Assembly (NCBI GenBank): GCA_004298675.1
Contig: SCRI01000056.1
Coordinates: 1-35,224, forward strand
Length of the DNA stretch: 35,224 bases
Origin: a bacterium
GTDB taxonomy: Bacteria; Vulcanimicrobiota; Vulcanimicrobiia; Vulcanimicrobiales; SCRA01
Reading direction: 5' to 3'
Part shown: positions 1-7,926 of the stretch, one piece after another
How positions within the stretch are numbered: the stretch's first letter is position 1
Layout: each line of letters starts with the position of its first letter
The notes under the pieces: model-generated
The model's database searches: none
Told to the model about the DNA's origin: nothing
Seen by the model: the letters and a program-made list of their open reading frames with translations, nothing else
Position numbers and translations under genes: made by a program

Positions 1-1
1 C

Positions 2-1288
2 GCGAGCGATGCCGTCACGATCGCGACCATCCATTGGGCCAAGGGCCGTGAATGGCCGGCGGTCTTCATCGCCGACGTCAGCACCAACGTCTTCCCCGCC
101 TATCACTCGCCGGGTACGATCGTTTGGGATCACGGTGAGCGGGCGCCGCTGATCACGCGCGACCTGGACGGCGCTCCCACCTATCACGCTCTGTGGGCGC
201 GCTTCGGTCTGGGCGGCGATGCCGGCGAAGACGCCTGGAAGGCGCGCGAACTAGCCGAAGAGCGGCGGCTCTTCTACGTGGCACTCACGCGCGCGCGCGA
301 CCGCGTCTACGTCTGCGGCACCGTGACCGAACGCGGCAACGGTGAAGAGAGCTGCTCCGAGTTCCTCAGCGCCGTGCGCAACCTCCCGGGCACGCGCAGC
401 ATCGCAGCACCATCCACGCCGGAGGTGCGGACGGCAGCCGTGACGCTCGCGGACGGCAGCCGTGACGACGGCACGCTCGTGGCGTTGCTCCGGCAGCAGG
501 ACGAGCGCGAGGCAACGCTGAGCCGAACCGTCACAGCGGAGCGCTCCGCCGACGGCGGACGCGTGCTCTCGTTCACCGCGCTCGACGCCTACGCCACCTG
601 CCCGTTGCGCTATTCATACGAAGAGGTCTTGAGACTCCCGGGCCTGGCACGCAGCGCCGTATCCGGCGCGCACGACGACGTCAACGCCGCCGAATACGGC
701 ACGCTGATCCACGTGACATTGGAGCGCTACAATCTCGCGCAGCTCGACGGCGGCAAGGGCGATCTCCCCGCGGCTCTGGAGTCCTCGCTCGAGGAACTCG
801 GGCTGCGCGGACGCCTGGGAGCCGAGCGTCTCGCCGCCGCGCGAGCAGCACTCGCAGCCTACCGGCGTCACCCCATCGCGCAGGCACAGGTACTGGGCGC
901 GGAGGTTCCCTTTTCGCTCGAGTTGGGCGGAGTCACGCTCGCCGGCGCGATCGATCTGGTCGCGGAGCTGAACGGGCGGGCGCTCGTCATCGACTACAAG
1001 ACCGGCGGCGGCGACCTGGAGCACTACGGTCTGCAGCTCGCCATCTACCGTGAGGCCGCCGCGCGTCTCTTCGGCCGGCGGCCGTGGGAGACGTTGCTGC
1101 TGTTGATACGCGACGGCACCGTACGCGAGGTCCATCCCTCCGAGGCCGAAGCCGACGCCGCGCAGCGCGTGCGCGAGATCGCCGGACTGATCGCACGCAA
1201 CGAGTACCCGGCACGCCCCGGCCCCGCTTGCGCAACCTGCCCGTATCGCGATCAGCCCTGCACCGCGTACCAGGCCCTCACGCGATGA
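2..1288 (+). CDS. UvrD/PcrA-type helicase with C-terminal RecB-like Fe-S nuclease (3' part)
   Basis: The reading frame is open from base 2, so the 5' end lies outside the window; 428 residues are visible. The first part holds the last superfamily 1 helicase motifs: HWAKGREWP (motif V region, about residue 11) and EERRLFYVALTRAR (motif VI, about residue 83). After a linker comes a PD-(D/E)XK nuclease domain with GAIDLV (Asp about 318) and VIDYKTG (Asp 331, Lys 333). Four cysteines frame the nuclease: one in YATCPL (about 200) and three in CATC...C (410, 413, 420). This is the pattern of the 4Fe-4S-stabilised nuclease of AddB/AdnAB-type enzymes. The expected role is ATP-dependent double-strand-break end processing. 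It ends 11 bases inside the convergent dehydratase gene. A partner subunit is probably upstream, outside the window. Confidence 0.9.
   Translation, partial: ASDAVTIATIHWAKGREWPAVFIADVSTNVFPAYHSPGTIVWDHGERAPLITRDLDGAPTYHALWARFGLGGDAGEDAWKARELAEERRLFYVALTRARDRVYVCGTVTERGNGEESCSEFLSAVRNLPGTRSIAAPSTPEVRTAAVTLADGSRDDGTLVALLRQQDEREATLSRTVTAERSADGGRVLSFTALDAYATCPLRYSYEEVLRLPGLARSAVSGAHDDVNAAEYGTLIHVTLERYNLAQLDGGKGDLPAALESSLEELGLRGRLGAERLAAARAALAAYRRHPIAQAQVLGAEVPFSLELGGVTLAGAIDLVAELNGRALVIDYKTGGGDLEHYGLQLAIYREAAARLFGRRPWETLLLLIRDGTVREVHPSEAEADAAQRVREIAGLIARNEYPARPGPACATCPYRDQPCTAYQALTR
427..467. repeat. Tandem direct repeat, 19-bp unit
   Basis: GCGGACGGCAGCCGTGACG occurs at 427-445 and again, identical, at 449-467, with 3 bases between. 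The 22-base period is not a multiple of three, so the copies are read in different frames. It lies in the linker between the helicase and nuclease domains and probably reflects a local duplication. Confidence 0.85.
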
Positions 1289-2246
1289 GCGTGGCTAGAC
1301 GCGACATGTCGACGTTGCCGCCGCTGATCACGATGCCGGCCTTCTTGCCGGCGAGGTCGACCTTGCCGTAGAGCGCCGCCGCCAGCGACGTCGCGCCCGA
1401 GGGTTCGGCGAGCAGCTTCCCGCGCTCGAGCAGCAAGCGCAACGCCTGCGTGACTTCCTCATCGGAGACCAGCACGATGCCCGCGGCGAGCGCGCGCACG
1501 ATGGGGAACGTCAGCCGGCCCGGCGAGGTGGTTTGCATGCCGTCGGCGATGGTCTTGGGGACGCCGATCTCCACCCGCTCGCCGCGCTGCCACGACTGCC
1601 ACCAATCGTTGCCGGCCTCGGTCTCCACGCCGTACACGGCGATGCCGGGGCGCAGCGCCGTTGCCGCCACCGTACAGCCGGAGAGCAGACCGCCGCCGCC
1701 CGTGGGAACCAGCAGCACGTCCAGGTCCGGCACTTCCTCCAGCAGCTCGAGCGCGGTCGTGCCTTGGCCGGACATGATGCGCGGATCGTCGTAGGGCGGA
1801 ATCAGCGTCGCCCCCGTACGCGCTTGCAGCTCGTGCGCCAGTTCCTCACGGTTCACCTGATAGCGATCGTACTGCACGACCTCGGCACCGTAACCGCGCG
1901 TCGCCGCCAACTTGGAGGCGGGGGCGTCATTGGGCATCACGATGGTGGCGGCAATGCCCAGGAGCCGCGCCGCCAGGGCCACACCTTGCGCGTGGTTACC
2001 CGAGGAGAAGGCCAGCACGCCCTTGGCACGCTCCCCGGCGTCGAGCTGCGAGAGCGCATTGTAGGCTCCACGGAACTTGAACGCGCCCACGCGCTGGAGG
2101 TTCTCGCATTTTAGAAAGAGCTGCGCGCCGGCACGCTCGTCGAGCGCGTGCACGCGCACCACCGGCGTGCGATGCGCCACGCCCGCCAGGCGCTTTGCAG
2201 CCGCCCGCACGTCCTCGGCGCCGATTGCATACTGAGCCTGCGCCAT
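1278..2246 (-). CDS. Threonine/serine dehydratase, PLP-dependent, without regulatory domain
   Basis: A 322-residue fold-type II PLP enzyme. GAFKFRGA carries the PLP lysine (Lys57), SSGNHAQG (81-88) is the substrate loop, and the glycine loop PTGGGG (177-182) binds the phosphate. It would deaminate threonine or serine to 2-oxobutyrate or pyruvate in the cytoplasm. The protein stops soon after the catalytic domain. There is no ACT-like regulatory domain, so it resembles catabolic TdcB or serine racemase rather than feedback-inhibited IlvA. It starts 4 bases after the mntP-like gene stops, so the two are probably co-transcribed. The 3' end overlaps the helicase-nuclease gene by 11 bases. Serine racemase or a diamino-acid lyase is an alternative. 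Confidence 0.9.
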   Translation of the reverse strand: MAQAQYAIGAEDVRAAAKRLAGVAHRTPVVRVHALDERAGAQLFLKCENLQRVGAFKFRGAYNALSQLDAGERAKGVLAFSSGNHAQGVALAARLLGIAATIVMPNDAPASKLAATRGYGAEVVQYDRYQVNREELAHELQARTGATLIPPYDDPRIMSGQGTTALELLEEVPDLDVLLVPTGGGGLLSGCTVAATALRPGIAVYGVETEAGNDWWQSWQRGERVEIGVPKTIADGMQTTSPGRLTFPIVRALAAGIVLVSDEEVTQALRLLLERGKLLAEPSGATSLAAALYGKVDLAGKKAGIVISGGNVDMSRLATLIA

Positions 2247-2250
2247 GAAT

Positions 2251-2823
2251 TCAATGACCTCCGCGAAGCAGATGTTGAACCGTAAACAAGACGGCCAAAG
2301 CGATCAAGACCACGCCGGCCGAGCGCTCCGCGGCATCTTCGAAGCGCTCTCCCAGGCGCGCCCCAAAGGCCAAGCCGGTCAACGTGAAGATGACGGTGGT
2401 TACGGCCACCACGCTCACCAAGGCCACCACCGGCAGATGCAGCGCCGGGATCGAGAAGCCTACGCCCAGCGAGTCGAGGCTGATCGACAGCGACGCGACG
2501 AAGAGGCCGAAGCCCGTATCGACCGCAAACGCCTTCGTCTCGCGCTCGACGGAACTCTCCTTCAGCATCACGACGCCCAGTACGGCCAAGACCACGAAGC
2601 CCGTATAGGCCGCGAACTCACCGGCAACTCGCCCCAGTCCCGTGCCCAGGGCCACGCCGATGATCTGCATGGAGATCTCGGCGGCCGAGAAGGCCACGCC
2701 CATGCGGATCCGGGCGGACCAGGGGATACCCGAGATGCCGATACCCGTGGAGACCGCCAGCACGTCCAGTCCGATGGCGACGGCTACGGCGAAGATCTTC
2801 AAGGCCTCGTGAAACTCGAGCAT
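2251..2823 (-). CDS. mntP: MntP-family manganese efflux pump
   Basis: A 190-residue, very hydrophobic protein with about six membrane helices. It has the two family-typical acidic repeats: GLDVLAVSTGIG near residue 18, and SLDSLGVGFS near residue 115. This internal pseudo-repeat with paired Asp residues is the hallmark of MntP (former DUF204) proteins, which export Mn2+ across the inner membrane. It starts at an ATG and precedes the dehydratase gene by 4 bases. The opposite-strand thioesterase gene begins only 11 bases away, so its promoter must lie inside that gene. I looked for a yybP-ykoY manganese riboswitch upstream and saw none. Confidence 0.85.
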   Translation of the reverse strand: MLEFHEALKIFAVAVAIGLDVLAVSTGIGISGIPWSARIRMGVAFSAAEISMQIIGVALGTGLGRVAGEFAAYTGFVVLAVLGVVMLKESSVERETKAFAVDTGFGLFVASLSISLDSLGVGFSIPALHLPVVALVSVVAVTTVIFTLTGLAFGARLGERFEDAAERSAGVVLIALAVLFTVQHLLRGGH

Positions 2824-2829
2824 GGAGGG
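2824..2829 (+). promoter_or_regulatory. Shine-Dalgarno supporting a TTG start
   Basis: GGAGGG lies 5 bases before TTG 2835. It is a better match than anything before the in-frame GTG at 2862 or ATG at 2874, and it is why I place the thioesterase start at the TTG. Confidence 0.5.
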
Positions 2830-2834
2830 CTCGC

Positions 2835-3332
2835 TTGCGCGTCACAGAGAACGAAATCCTGGTGAGCATCGGCATGCTTCAGCCCTCCGAATCCGGCGGC
2901 CACGAGGCTTGGCTCGCCACATTCCGTCACGCCATCGAGATCCGCCCGCGCTACTGCGAGACCGACCAAGTCGGCCACGTCAGCAATACGTCCTACGCGC
3001 TCTACCTCGAGCAAGCGCGTCTCGCGTATGCGCGCGCGGCGCGCGTCGACGACCCAGCCGGACGGCTCAGCCTCGATCACTTGCCCGCGGAGATCACGAC
3101 GCGCTTCGTCGCGCCCTGCTTCTACGACGAGGTCCTACGGGTGCTGACGCGCTGTCTGCGCCTGGGGCACTCCAGCCTGGAGTTGGAGCAGGCGATCGTG
3201 AGCTCCGAGCGGGCGCTGCGCACGCTCTCGCGCACCGTGATGGTCTCGTACGACTTCGATGCACAGCGTAGCAGACCGTGGAGCGCGGAGCAGCGAGCCG
3301 GTTTGCGTGAGTTGGAAGAGAGAGAGCTATGA
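2835..3332 (+). CDS. Hotdog-fold acyl-CoA thioesterase (4HBT/YbgC-like)
   Basis: 165 residues from the TTG start. The hotdog signature RYCETDQVGHVSNTSYALYLE covers about residues 39-59; the Asp-x-x-Gly-His-x-x-Asn pattern is that of the 4-hydroxybenzoyl-CoA thioesterase family, with Asp as the catalytic residue. It would hydrolyse a short or aromatic acyl-CoA to the free acid and CoA. The start is uncertain: TTG 2835 has a good Shine-Dalgarno, while ATG 2874 would leave a 50-base divergent promoter gap and still keep the whole domain. The stop overlaps the start of the ligase gene by 4 bases (ATGA), so the two are translationally coupled and may share a substrate. Confidence 0.85.
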   Translation: MRVTENEILVSIGMLQPSESGGHEAWLATFRHAIEIRPRYCETDQVGHVSNTSYALYLEQARLAYARAARVDDPAGRLSLDHLPAEITTRFVAPCFYDEVLRVLTRCLRLGHSSLELEQAIVSSERALRTLSRTVMVSYDFDAQRSRPWSAEQRAGLRELEEREL

Positions 3333-4867
3333 GAGCCGCCGACAGCCTCGACGCGACGTTCAACGCGGCACAGTGGTTCGTGCAGCGCCACGTTGCCGAA
3401 GGCCGCGGCGCCCGCACGGCGCTGCTCACCGACGACGAAAGCGTGAGCTACGCACAACTCGACGAAGAGGTACGGCGCTTAGCTTCCGCGCTGGCCGCCG
3501 CAGGCGTCCAGCGCGGCGAGCGCGTGGCGATCGCACTGCCGGATTCGCATGCCTGGTCGGTGGCGTTCTGGGGGACGCTGGCCATGGGAGCGGTGGCGGT
3601 TCCGCTGAACACGCTCCTCAAGCCGCAGGACTACCGCGCGATCCTGGCCGACTGCGATGCGCGCCTCCTCATCGCCGACCTCGCGCTCGTCGACGGCGCG
3701 CAGACCGCTCCCAAGGACTGCGTGGTATGGGATGCCGCCCGCATGCTCGAGCAGACGGCGCGCAGCGCACCTCGCGCCGGCTACGAGCAGACCAACCGCG
3801 ATGCCTTCGCTTTCTTTCTTTACTCGAGCGGCACCACCGGAGAGCCTAAAGGCGTCGTGCATCTGCACCACGACCCCTGGATCTGCGCGCGCACGTACGG
3901 CGAGCAGATTCTCGGCGTGCGCCCGGACGATCGCGCGTTCAGCATCGCCAAACTCTTCTTCGCCTACGGCCTGGGCAACGCGCAATACTTCCCCATGGAC
4001 GTGGGCGCCGCGTGCATCCTCTACGCCGGGCGTCCGGCTCCGGCGAACGTCTTCGCGCAAGTGGCGCGCCACCGCCCCACGCTCTTCTTCGGCGTGCCCA
4101 CGGCCTACGCGCAGATGCTAGCGGCCATCGATGCCGGCGAGAAAGCCGATTTTTCCAGCGTGCGTGCCTGCGTTAGCGCCGGCGAGGCACTGCCCGCGCC
4201 GATCTTCGAGCGCTGGAAGGAGCGTACGGGCCTGGAGATCCTCGACGGCATCGGCTCCACGGAGATCTGCCACATCTTCCTGACCAACCGGCCCGGCGGG
4301 TGCCGCCCCGGATCGAGCGGCCAACCGGTTCCGGGGTATCGTGTGCGCATCGCAGACGAAGCTGGGCACGATGTCGAAGATGAAACCATTGGCGATCTCC
4401 TCGTGGAGGGCGACTCGACGATGGCGCTCTACTGGAATAAGCACGAGCGCACGAAGGCGGTGCTCGAGGGCCCGTGGATCCGAACAGGCGACAAGTACCG
4501 CCGTGACGCCGACGGCTACTTCTGGCACGCCGGACGCAGCGACGACATGCTCAAAGTCGGCGGCATCTGGGTCTCGCCGGTCGAGGTCGAAGCCGCGCTC
4601 ACCGCGCACGAGGCGGTCCTGGAGTGCGCCGTCATCGGTTGCGAGGACGACGACGGACTGGTCAAGCCACACGCCTACGTCGTGCTCAAATCAGCCCAGG
4701 GCGCGCCCGCGGAGGGCGAGCTCCAACGCTTCGTCAAGGAGCGCCTGGCGCCGTACAAATATCCGCGCTGGGTCACCATCGTCGAGGCACTCCCCAAGAC
4801 GGCTACCGGAAAGATTCAACGCTTCCAGCTGCGTGCCCAGGCCGCAGACGACCGAAAGGTACGGTGA
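3329..4867 (+). CDS. Benzoate-CoA-ligase-like acyl-CoA synthetase
   Basis: A 512-residue ANL-superfamily enzyme of normal length. It has the ATP-binding P-loop YSSGTTGEPKG (165-175), the A5-type motif GIGSTE (307-312) followed by HIFLTN and RPGGCRPGSSG, the hinge region TGD...GRSDDMLKVGG (386-411), and the adenylation lysine in PKTATGKIQR (Lys495). The GIGSTE-x-x-HIFL and GGIWVSP-x-EVE pattern is that of benzoate-CoA ligases. It should activate an aromatic or related acid to its CoA thioester via an acyl-AMP. It sits between a CoA thioesterase (4-base overlap) and a GH130-like gene (1-base gap). No ring-reducing or box-pathway genes are in the window, so benzoate as substrate is an inference. 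Confidence 0.87.
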   Translation: MRAADSLDATFNAAQWFVQRHVAEGRGARTALLTDDESVSYAQLDEEVRRLASALAAAGVQRGERVAIALPDSHAWSVAFWGTLAMGAVAVPLNTLLKPQDYRAILADCDARLLIADLALVDGAQTAPKDCVVWDAARMLEQTARSAPRAGYEQTNRDAFAFFLYSSGTTGEPKGVVHLHHDPWICARTYGEQILGVRPDDRAFSIAKLFFAYGLGNAQYFPMDVGAACILYAGRPAPANVFAQVARHRPTLFFGVPTAYAQMLAAIDAGEKADFSSVRACVSAGEALPAPIFERWKERTGLEILDGIGSTEICHIFLTNRPGGCRPGSSGQPVPGYRVRIADEAGHDVEDETIGDLLVEGDSTMALYWNKHERTKAVLEGPWIRTGDKYRRDADGYFWHAGRSDDMLKVGGIWVSPVEVEAALTAHEAVLECAVIGCEDDDGLVKPHAYVVLKSAQGAPAEGELQRFVKERLAPYKYPRWVTIVEALPKTATGKIQRFQLRAQAADDRKVR

Positions 4868-4868
4868 G

Positions 4869-5924
4869 ATGGATTTCGACGCGAACATCGTGCGCTGCGG
4901 CGTTCCACTAGTTCCGCAAGATGGCGAGCCCTATGAAAGCGAAGGCATTCTCAATCCGGCTTGCGCGCGCGATCGCAGCGGGCGCTTGCTCATCTATCCG
5001 CGCTGTGTGGCCGCCGGCAACATCTCGCGTATCGCCGTGGTGCGCGCGGAGCGCGGAGCCTACGAGCGACTAGGGTACGCGCTCGAGCCTAGCGCAGCGT
5101 ACGAAATACGTCCCGAGCCGGGCTACGGCTGCGAAGACCCTCGCGTCACCTTCGTGCAAGCCATCGACCGGTACGTGATGGCCTACACGGCGTTCGGCCC
5201 AGCGGGGCCGCGCATTGCGCTCGCGCTGTCCGACGACGCCTACCGCTGGGAGCGCCTGGGCTTGGTCGACTTCTCCGCCTTCAACGCGCGCGCGGGCGAC
5301 GACAAGGATGCCGCGTTCTTCCCCGAACCCGTGCTCTCGCCCGCAGGCGTGCCTTCGCTGGCAATGTACCACCGCCCGATGCTGCATCTCTCGGTGGTGG
5401 ACGGACGCGATGCGATCCCGCTGCTGCTGACGCTGGAGCCCGCGCAGCGCGAGTCGATCGAGATCGCCTACGTGCCGCTGGACGACGTGCTCGCCGACCG
5501 TGCGAATCTGTTGCGCATGCGCGAGAGCGTGCGCGTGGCGTCGCCCGACGGGAACTGGGGCAACGTGAAGGTCGGTGCGGGTACGCCGCCGGTGCGCGTG
5601 GCCGAAGGTTGGCTCAGCCTCTACCATGGCGTCGACGCCGTACCGTGCAACGGCGGCTACGATCTACGCTACTGCGCGGGCATCTTGATCCATGATATCG
5701 AGCGGCCCGACCGCATTCTCTACCGCTCCCCCAACCCCGTGCTCACTCCGGAGACGCCGCTCGAGCGCAACGGCATCGTTGCCAACGTGGTCTTCCCGAC
5801 CGCGCTCGATCTGCGCACCGATCTCGGCGGACGCGTCTTCGACGTCTATTACGGCATGGCCGACGCCCGCATCGGGCACGCACGTCTGATGCTCGGCGAA
5901 GAGGCCGCAGCCTCCGCCGCCTAG
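4869..5924 (+). CDS. GH130-like beta-mannoside phosphorylase/hydrolase family protein
   Basis: 351 residues from ATG 4869, one base after the ligase stop. The frame stays open far upstream, but that part is antisense-style run-on inside the ligase gene. Visible features are YESEGILNPA (22-31), the family motif GCEDPRVT (87-94, with the Glu-Asp-Pro-Arg core), KDAAFFPEP near 150, NWGN near residue 230, and YYGMAD near the C terminus. This is the five-bladed beta-propeller pattern of GH130, whose members phosphorolyse or hydrolyse beta-mannosides. No signal peptide is seen, so it should act in the cytoplasm. Why it is coupled to a CoA ligase is unclear. It could be a non-carbohydrate member of the propeller family. 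Confidence 0.82.
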   Translation: MDFDANIVRCGVPLVPQDGEPYESEGILNPACARDRSGRLLIYPRCVAAGNISRIAVVRAERGAYERLGYALEPSAAYEIRPEPGYGCEDPRVTFVQAIDRYVMAYTAFGPAGPRIALALSDDAYRWERLGLVDFSAFNARAGDDKDAAFFPEPVLSPAGVPSLAMYHRPMLHLSVVDGRDAIPLLLTLEPAQRESIEIAYVPLDDVLADRANLLRMRESVRVASPDGNWGNVKVGAGTPPVRVAEGWLSLYHGVDAVPCNGGYDLRYCAGILIHDIERPDRILYRSPNPVLTPETPLERNGIVANVVFPTALDLRTDLGGRVFDVYYGMADARIGHARLMLGEEAAASAA

Positions 5925-5936
5925 AAGCGCGAACCC

Positions 5937-6389
5937 GTGGATCAGGCACGCACGTTCACCCCCCGCACCGCCGGCGGCTGGCTCGGCGTCGAGCCCCGCG
6001 AGTACAAGCGCGACGGCGACTTCGAGGGCGTCACGCGACACACCATCGTGACGGGAGCGACCATGCAAGTGCGCCACTTCGACGTCGCCCCCGGTGGCTA
6101 CTCGAGCCTCGAGCGCCATCAGCACGAACACTACGTGATCATCTCGCACGGCAGCGGCACGGCCGTCGTCGGCCGTGAGGCGCATCAGGTCCACGAAGGC
6201 GACGTGATCTACGTGCCCGCCGGCACGGCTCACCAGTTCATCTGCGCTGCCGGAGCCGCTGCGCCGCTCGGTTTCTACTGCGTCGTCTCCGCCGAGCGCG
6301 ATCGCCCGCGTCTGCTCGACGAACAGGAGCTCCGCGCGCTCGACGGCACGCCCGCCGGAGCGGTCGCACGCCGGCGTCTGCCGGCCTAA
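5937..6389 (+). CDS. Small cupin-domain protein
   Basis: 150 residues from GTG 5937. A single double-stranded beta-helix carries cupin motif 1, ERHQHEHYVIISHGSG (about 59-74, with metal-binding His residues and Glu), and motif 2, GDVIYVPAGTAHQF (about 88-101, with the second His). Such cupins bind Fe, Mn, Zn or Ni and act as isomerases, dioxygenases or sensors. The sequence alone does not show which. It is the last gene of the plus-strand run, 12 bases after the GH130-like gene, and converges on the lipoprotein gene with only 13 bases between. Confidence 0.85.
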   Translation: MDQARTFTPRTAGGWLGVEPREYKRDGDFEGVTRHTIVTGATMQVRHFDVAPGGYSSLERHQHEHYVIISHGSGTAVVGREAHQVHEGDVIYVPAGTAHQFICAAGAAAPLGFYCVVSAERDRPRLLDEQELRALDGTPAGAVARRRLPA

Positions 6390-6402
6390 GCACACTCACG
6401 TC

Positions 6403-6846
6403 CTAGGGTAGGGTAGTCGAGGCAAAGGGCGCGCCATCCGGCGTGACCGCTTGCACTTGCGCACCGGGGCGGTAGACGAGGTTGGGTATGACCCACACCG
6501 TGTAGGAGCGGTTGGGACGGTCGACGCCCGGCTTGTCCGACGGCTGCTCGAAAGCTACCACGCGCACCCGCGTATCGTTGGCTTTGATCGAAACGATGAC
6601 TTGATGGAAGCCCTCGACGTCATGGGGACCCATCAAGAGCACGACGGCGAAGACGTGACGGTAATCAATCCCGCGCAGATCGATTCCCAAGCGCTCCATT
6701 TCGCCGGCACTGCGAATTACGGTAATCTGGGGTCCAGTGGCCGGAACGAACGAAAACCCTTGTGCATACGTGCGCACGCGGATGTCGCGGCACCCCGCTA
6801 GGATCAAGAGCAGCAGCCCACCGGCCAGCCAGAGCCCCCATTTCAT
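6403..6846 (-). CDS. Putative lipoprotein of unknown function
   Basis: 147 residues from ATG 6846. The N terminus, KWGLWLAGGLLLLILAGC, is a lipoprotein signal with the lipobox LAGC (lipidated Cys19). The frame extends to an ATG at 6909, but that would put 21 extra residues before the signal, so I prefer 6846. The mature part looks like a small beta-rich domain (GPQITVIRSAGEM, VFAVVLLMGPHDVEGFHQVIVSI). I do not recognise the family. It is divergent from ctaA, and the cysteine-anchored periplasmic location would suit an oxidase-assembly role, but that is only context. Confidence 0.7.
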   Translation of the reverse strand: MKWGLWLAGGLLLLILAGCRDIRVRTYAQGFSFVPATGPQITVIRSAGEMERLGIDLRGIDYRHVFAVVLLMGPHDVEGFHQVIVSIKANDTRVRVVAFEQPSDKPGVDRPNRSYTVWVIPNLVYRPGAQVQAVTPDGAPFASTTLP

Positions 6847-6930
6847 CGCGGGCCAAGGTTCGGCACGGCGGGGAAGCCGCCTGTCACTTGCCCCTTGCGG
6901 GGATGTCATCCGTTGCGGCGAAGCCTAATC

Positions 6931-6963
6931 TTGACCTTGCTCCCGAGCCAATCAACCTAGGAG
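6931..6963 (+). promoter_or_regulatory. Possible ctaA promoter -35 and ribosome binding site
   Basis: TTGACC at 6931-6936 matches a -35 element, but the -10 region about 17 bases on (AACCTA) is a poor match, so the promoter is tentative. AGGAG at 6959-6963, three bases before ATG 6967, is a clear Shine-Dalgarno. Confidence 0.4.
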
Positions 6964-6966
6964 CTC

Positions 6967-7926
6967 ATGGAAACTCAATACCGATCCTCTTTCGCCGCCA
7001 CTTCCGGCGTGCGATCGGCGGTGCCGCGTGTCGTGGCCTTCCGCTGGCTCGCGGCTTTTCTCGTTGTCTGCGTCTACCTGCTTGCGACCTTGGGTAGTTG
7101 GGTGCGCATCAACAACGACGGGATGAGCTGCCCAACCTGGCCCAATTGCAGCGCGAACTCGCTGCTCACACTCCATGGGTTCCCGTTTCTCGAATCGTTA
7201 CACCGGCTGATTGCAGGGCCCATCGTCGGTCCGCTGACGCTGGTCGTGCTGGCCTTGGCGTGGATCAACCGCCGCGAGCTGCCGCAAGCCGCGCGCGCAG
7301 CCTGGGCCGTGATCGGTTTCCTCGTCTTGCAGATCGCACTGGGCGGCGTCACCATCTTCGCCAGCAACGATCCGCCCTCGGTAACGGCGCACTGGACGGT
7401 GGGCATGCTGCTACTGGGCTCGATCATCGCCGTCGCGGTGCTGGCTTGGGGTCCCACGGCCTTCGAGCAAAGCGAGCGGCGCCATGCCGTCGCGGCGACA
7501 CCGTGGCTATGGCTGGTTGCGTTGGCGGCGCTCGTGACGACCGCCATGGGTGCCTACGTCAGCTCGAGCGGCTTCGGCTTGACGTGCGCCGGCTTCCCGT
7601 CTTGCAACGGACATTGGTTCGGTCTCGCGTGGCCGCAGGGAGCACAGATGACGCACCGCGCGCTGGCCTACGCCGTGCTGCTCACCGCCCTACTCGCGCT
7701 GGTCGCCACGTTGCGCGGCGAGCGCGGCGACTTGCGCGCTGTGGCGTTGATCGCGGCCCTCTTGGTCGTCGTGCAGATTGGACTCGGCGTAGCCAACGTG
7801 CTGGGCCGGCTCCCGACGCCGCTACGTGAGGCCCATGCCGCCAATGCGGCGCTGCTCTACGCCACCTACGTCGTTCTGCTCGTGCGCGCGGCGTTCTTAC
7901 CGCAGGCGCGAGCGGTACGCACATGA
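6967..7926 (+). CDS. ctaA: Heme A synthase (CtaA/COX15)
   Basis: 319 residues with about eight membrane helices in two similar halves. The four conserved heme-ligand histidines are visible: His79 (ESLHRL), His142 (TAHWT), His230 (MTHRA) and His290 (REAHA). Two extracytoplasmic cysteine pairs, Cys55/Cys61 and Cys207/Cys213, match the Bacillus-type enzyme. It oxidises the C8 methyl of heme O to give heme A for the cytochrome oxidase encoded downstream. The start is set by AGGAG. The stop overlaps the ctaB start by 4 bases (ATGA), giving coupled synthesis of the two heme-modifying enzymes. Confidence 0.95.
   Translation: METQYRSSFAATSGVRSAVPRVVAFRWLAAFLVVCVYLLATLGSWVRINNDGMSCPTWPNCSANSLLTLHGFPFLESLHRLIAGPIVGPLTLVVLALAWINRRELPQAARAAWAVIGFLVLQIALGGVTIFASNDPPSVTAHWTVGMLLLGSIIAVAVLAWGPTAFEQSERRHAVAATPWLWLVALAALVTTAMGAYVSSSGFGLTCAGFPSCNGHWFGLAWPQGAQMTHRALAYAVLLTALLALVATLRGERGDLRAVALIAALLVVVQIGLGVANVLGRLPTPLREAHAANAALLYATYVVLLVRAAFLPQARAVRT

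Noticed and set aside
2824-2960. yybP-ykoY manganese riboswitch upstream of the mntP-like gene
   Set aside because: The conserved riboswitch core could not be found by eye on the minus strand, and the region is coding on the other strand.
4341-4868. 5' extension of the GH130-like frame to 4341
   Set aside because: It lies entirely inside the ligase gene in another frame, its translation is Arg/Ser-rich noise, and the family start fits ATG 4869.
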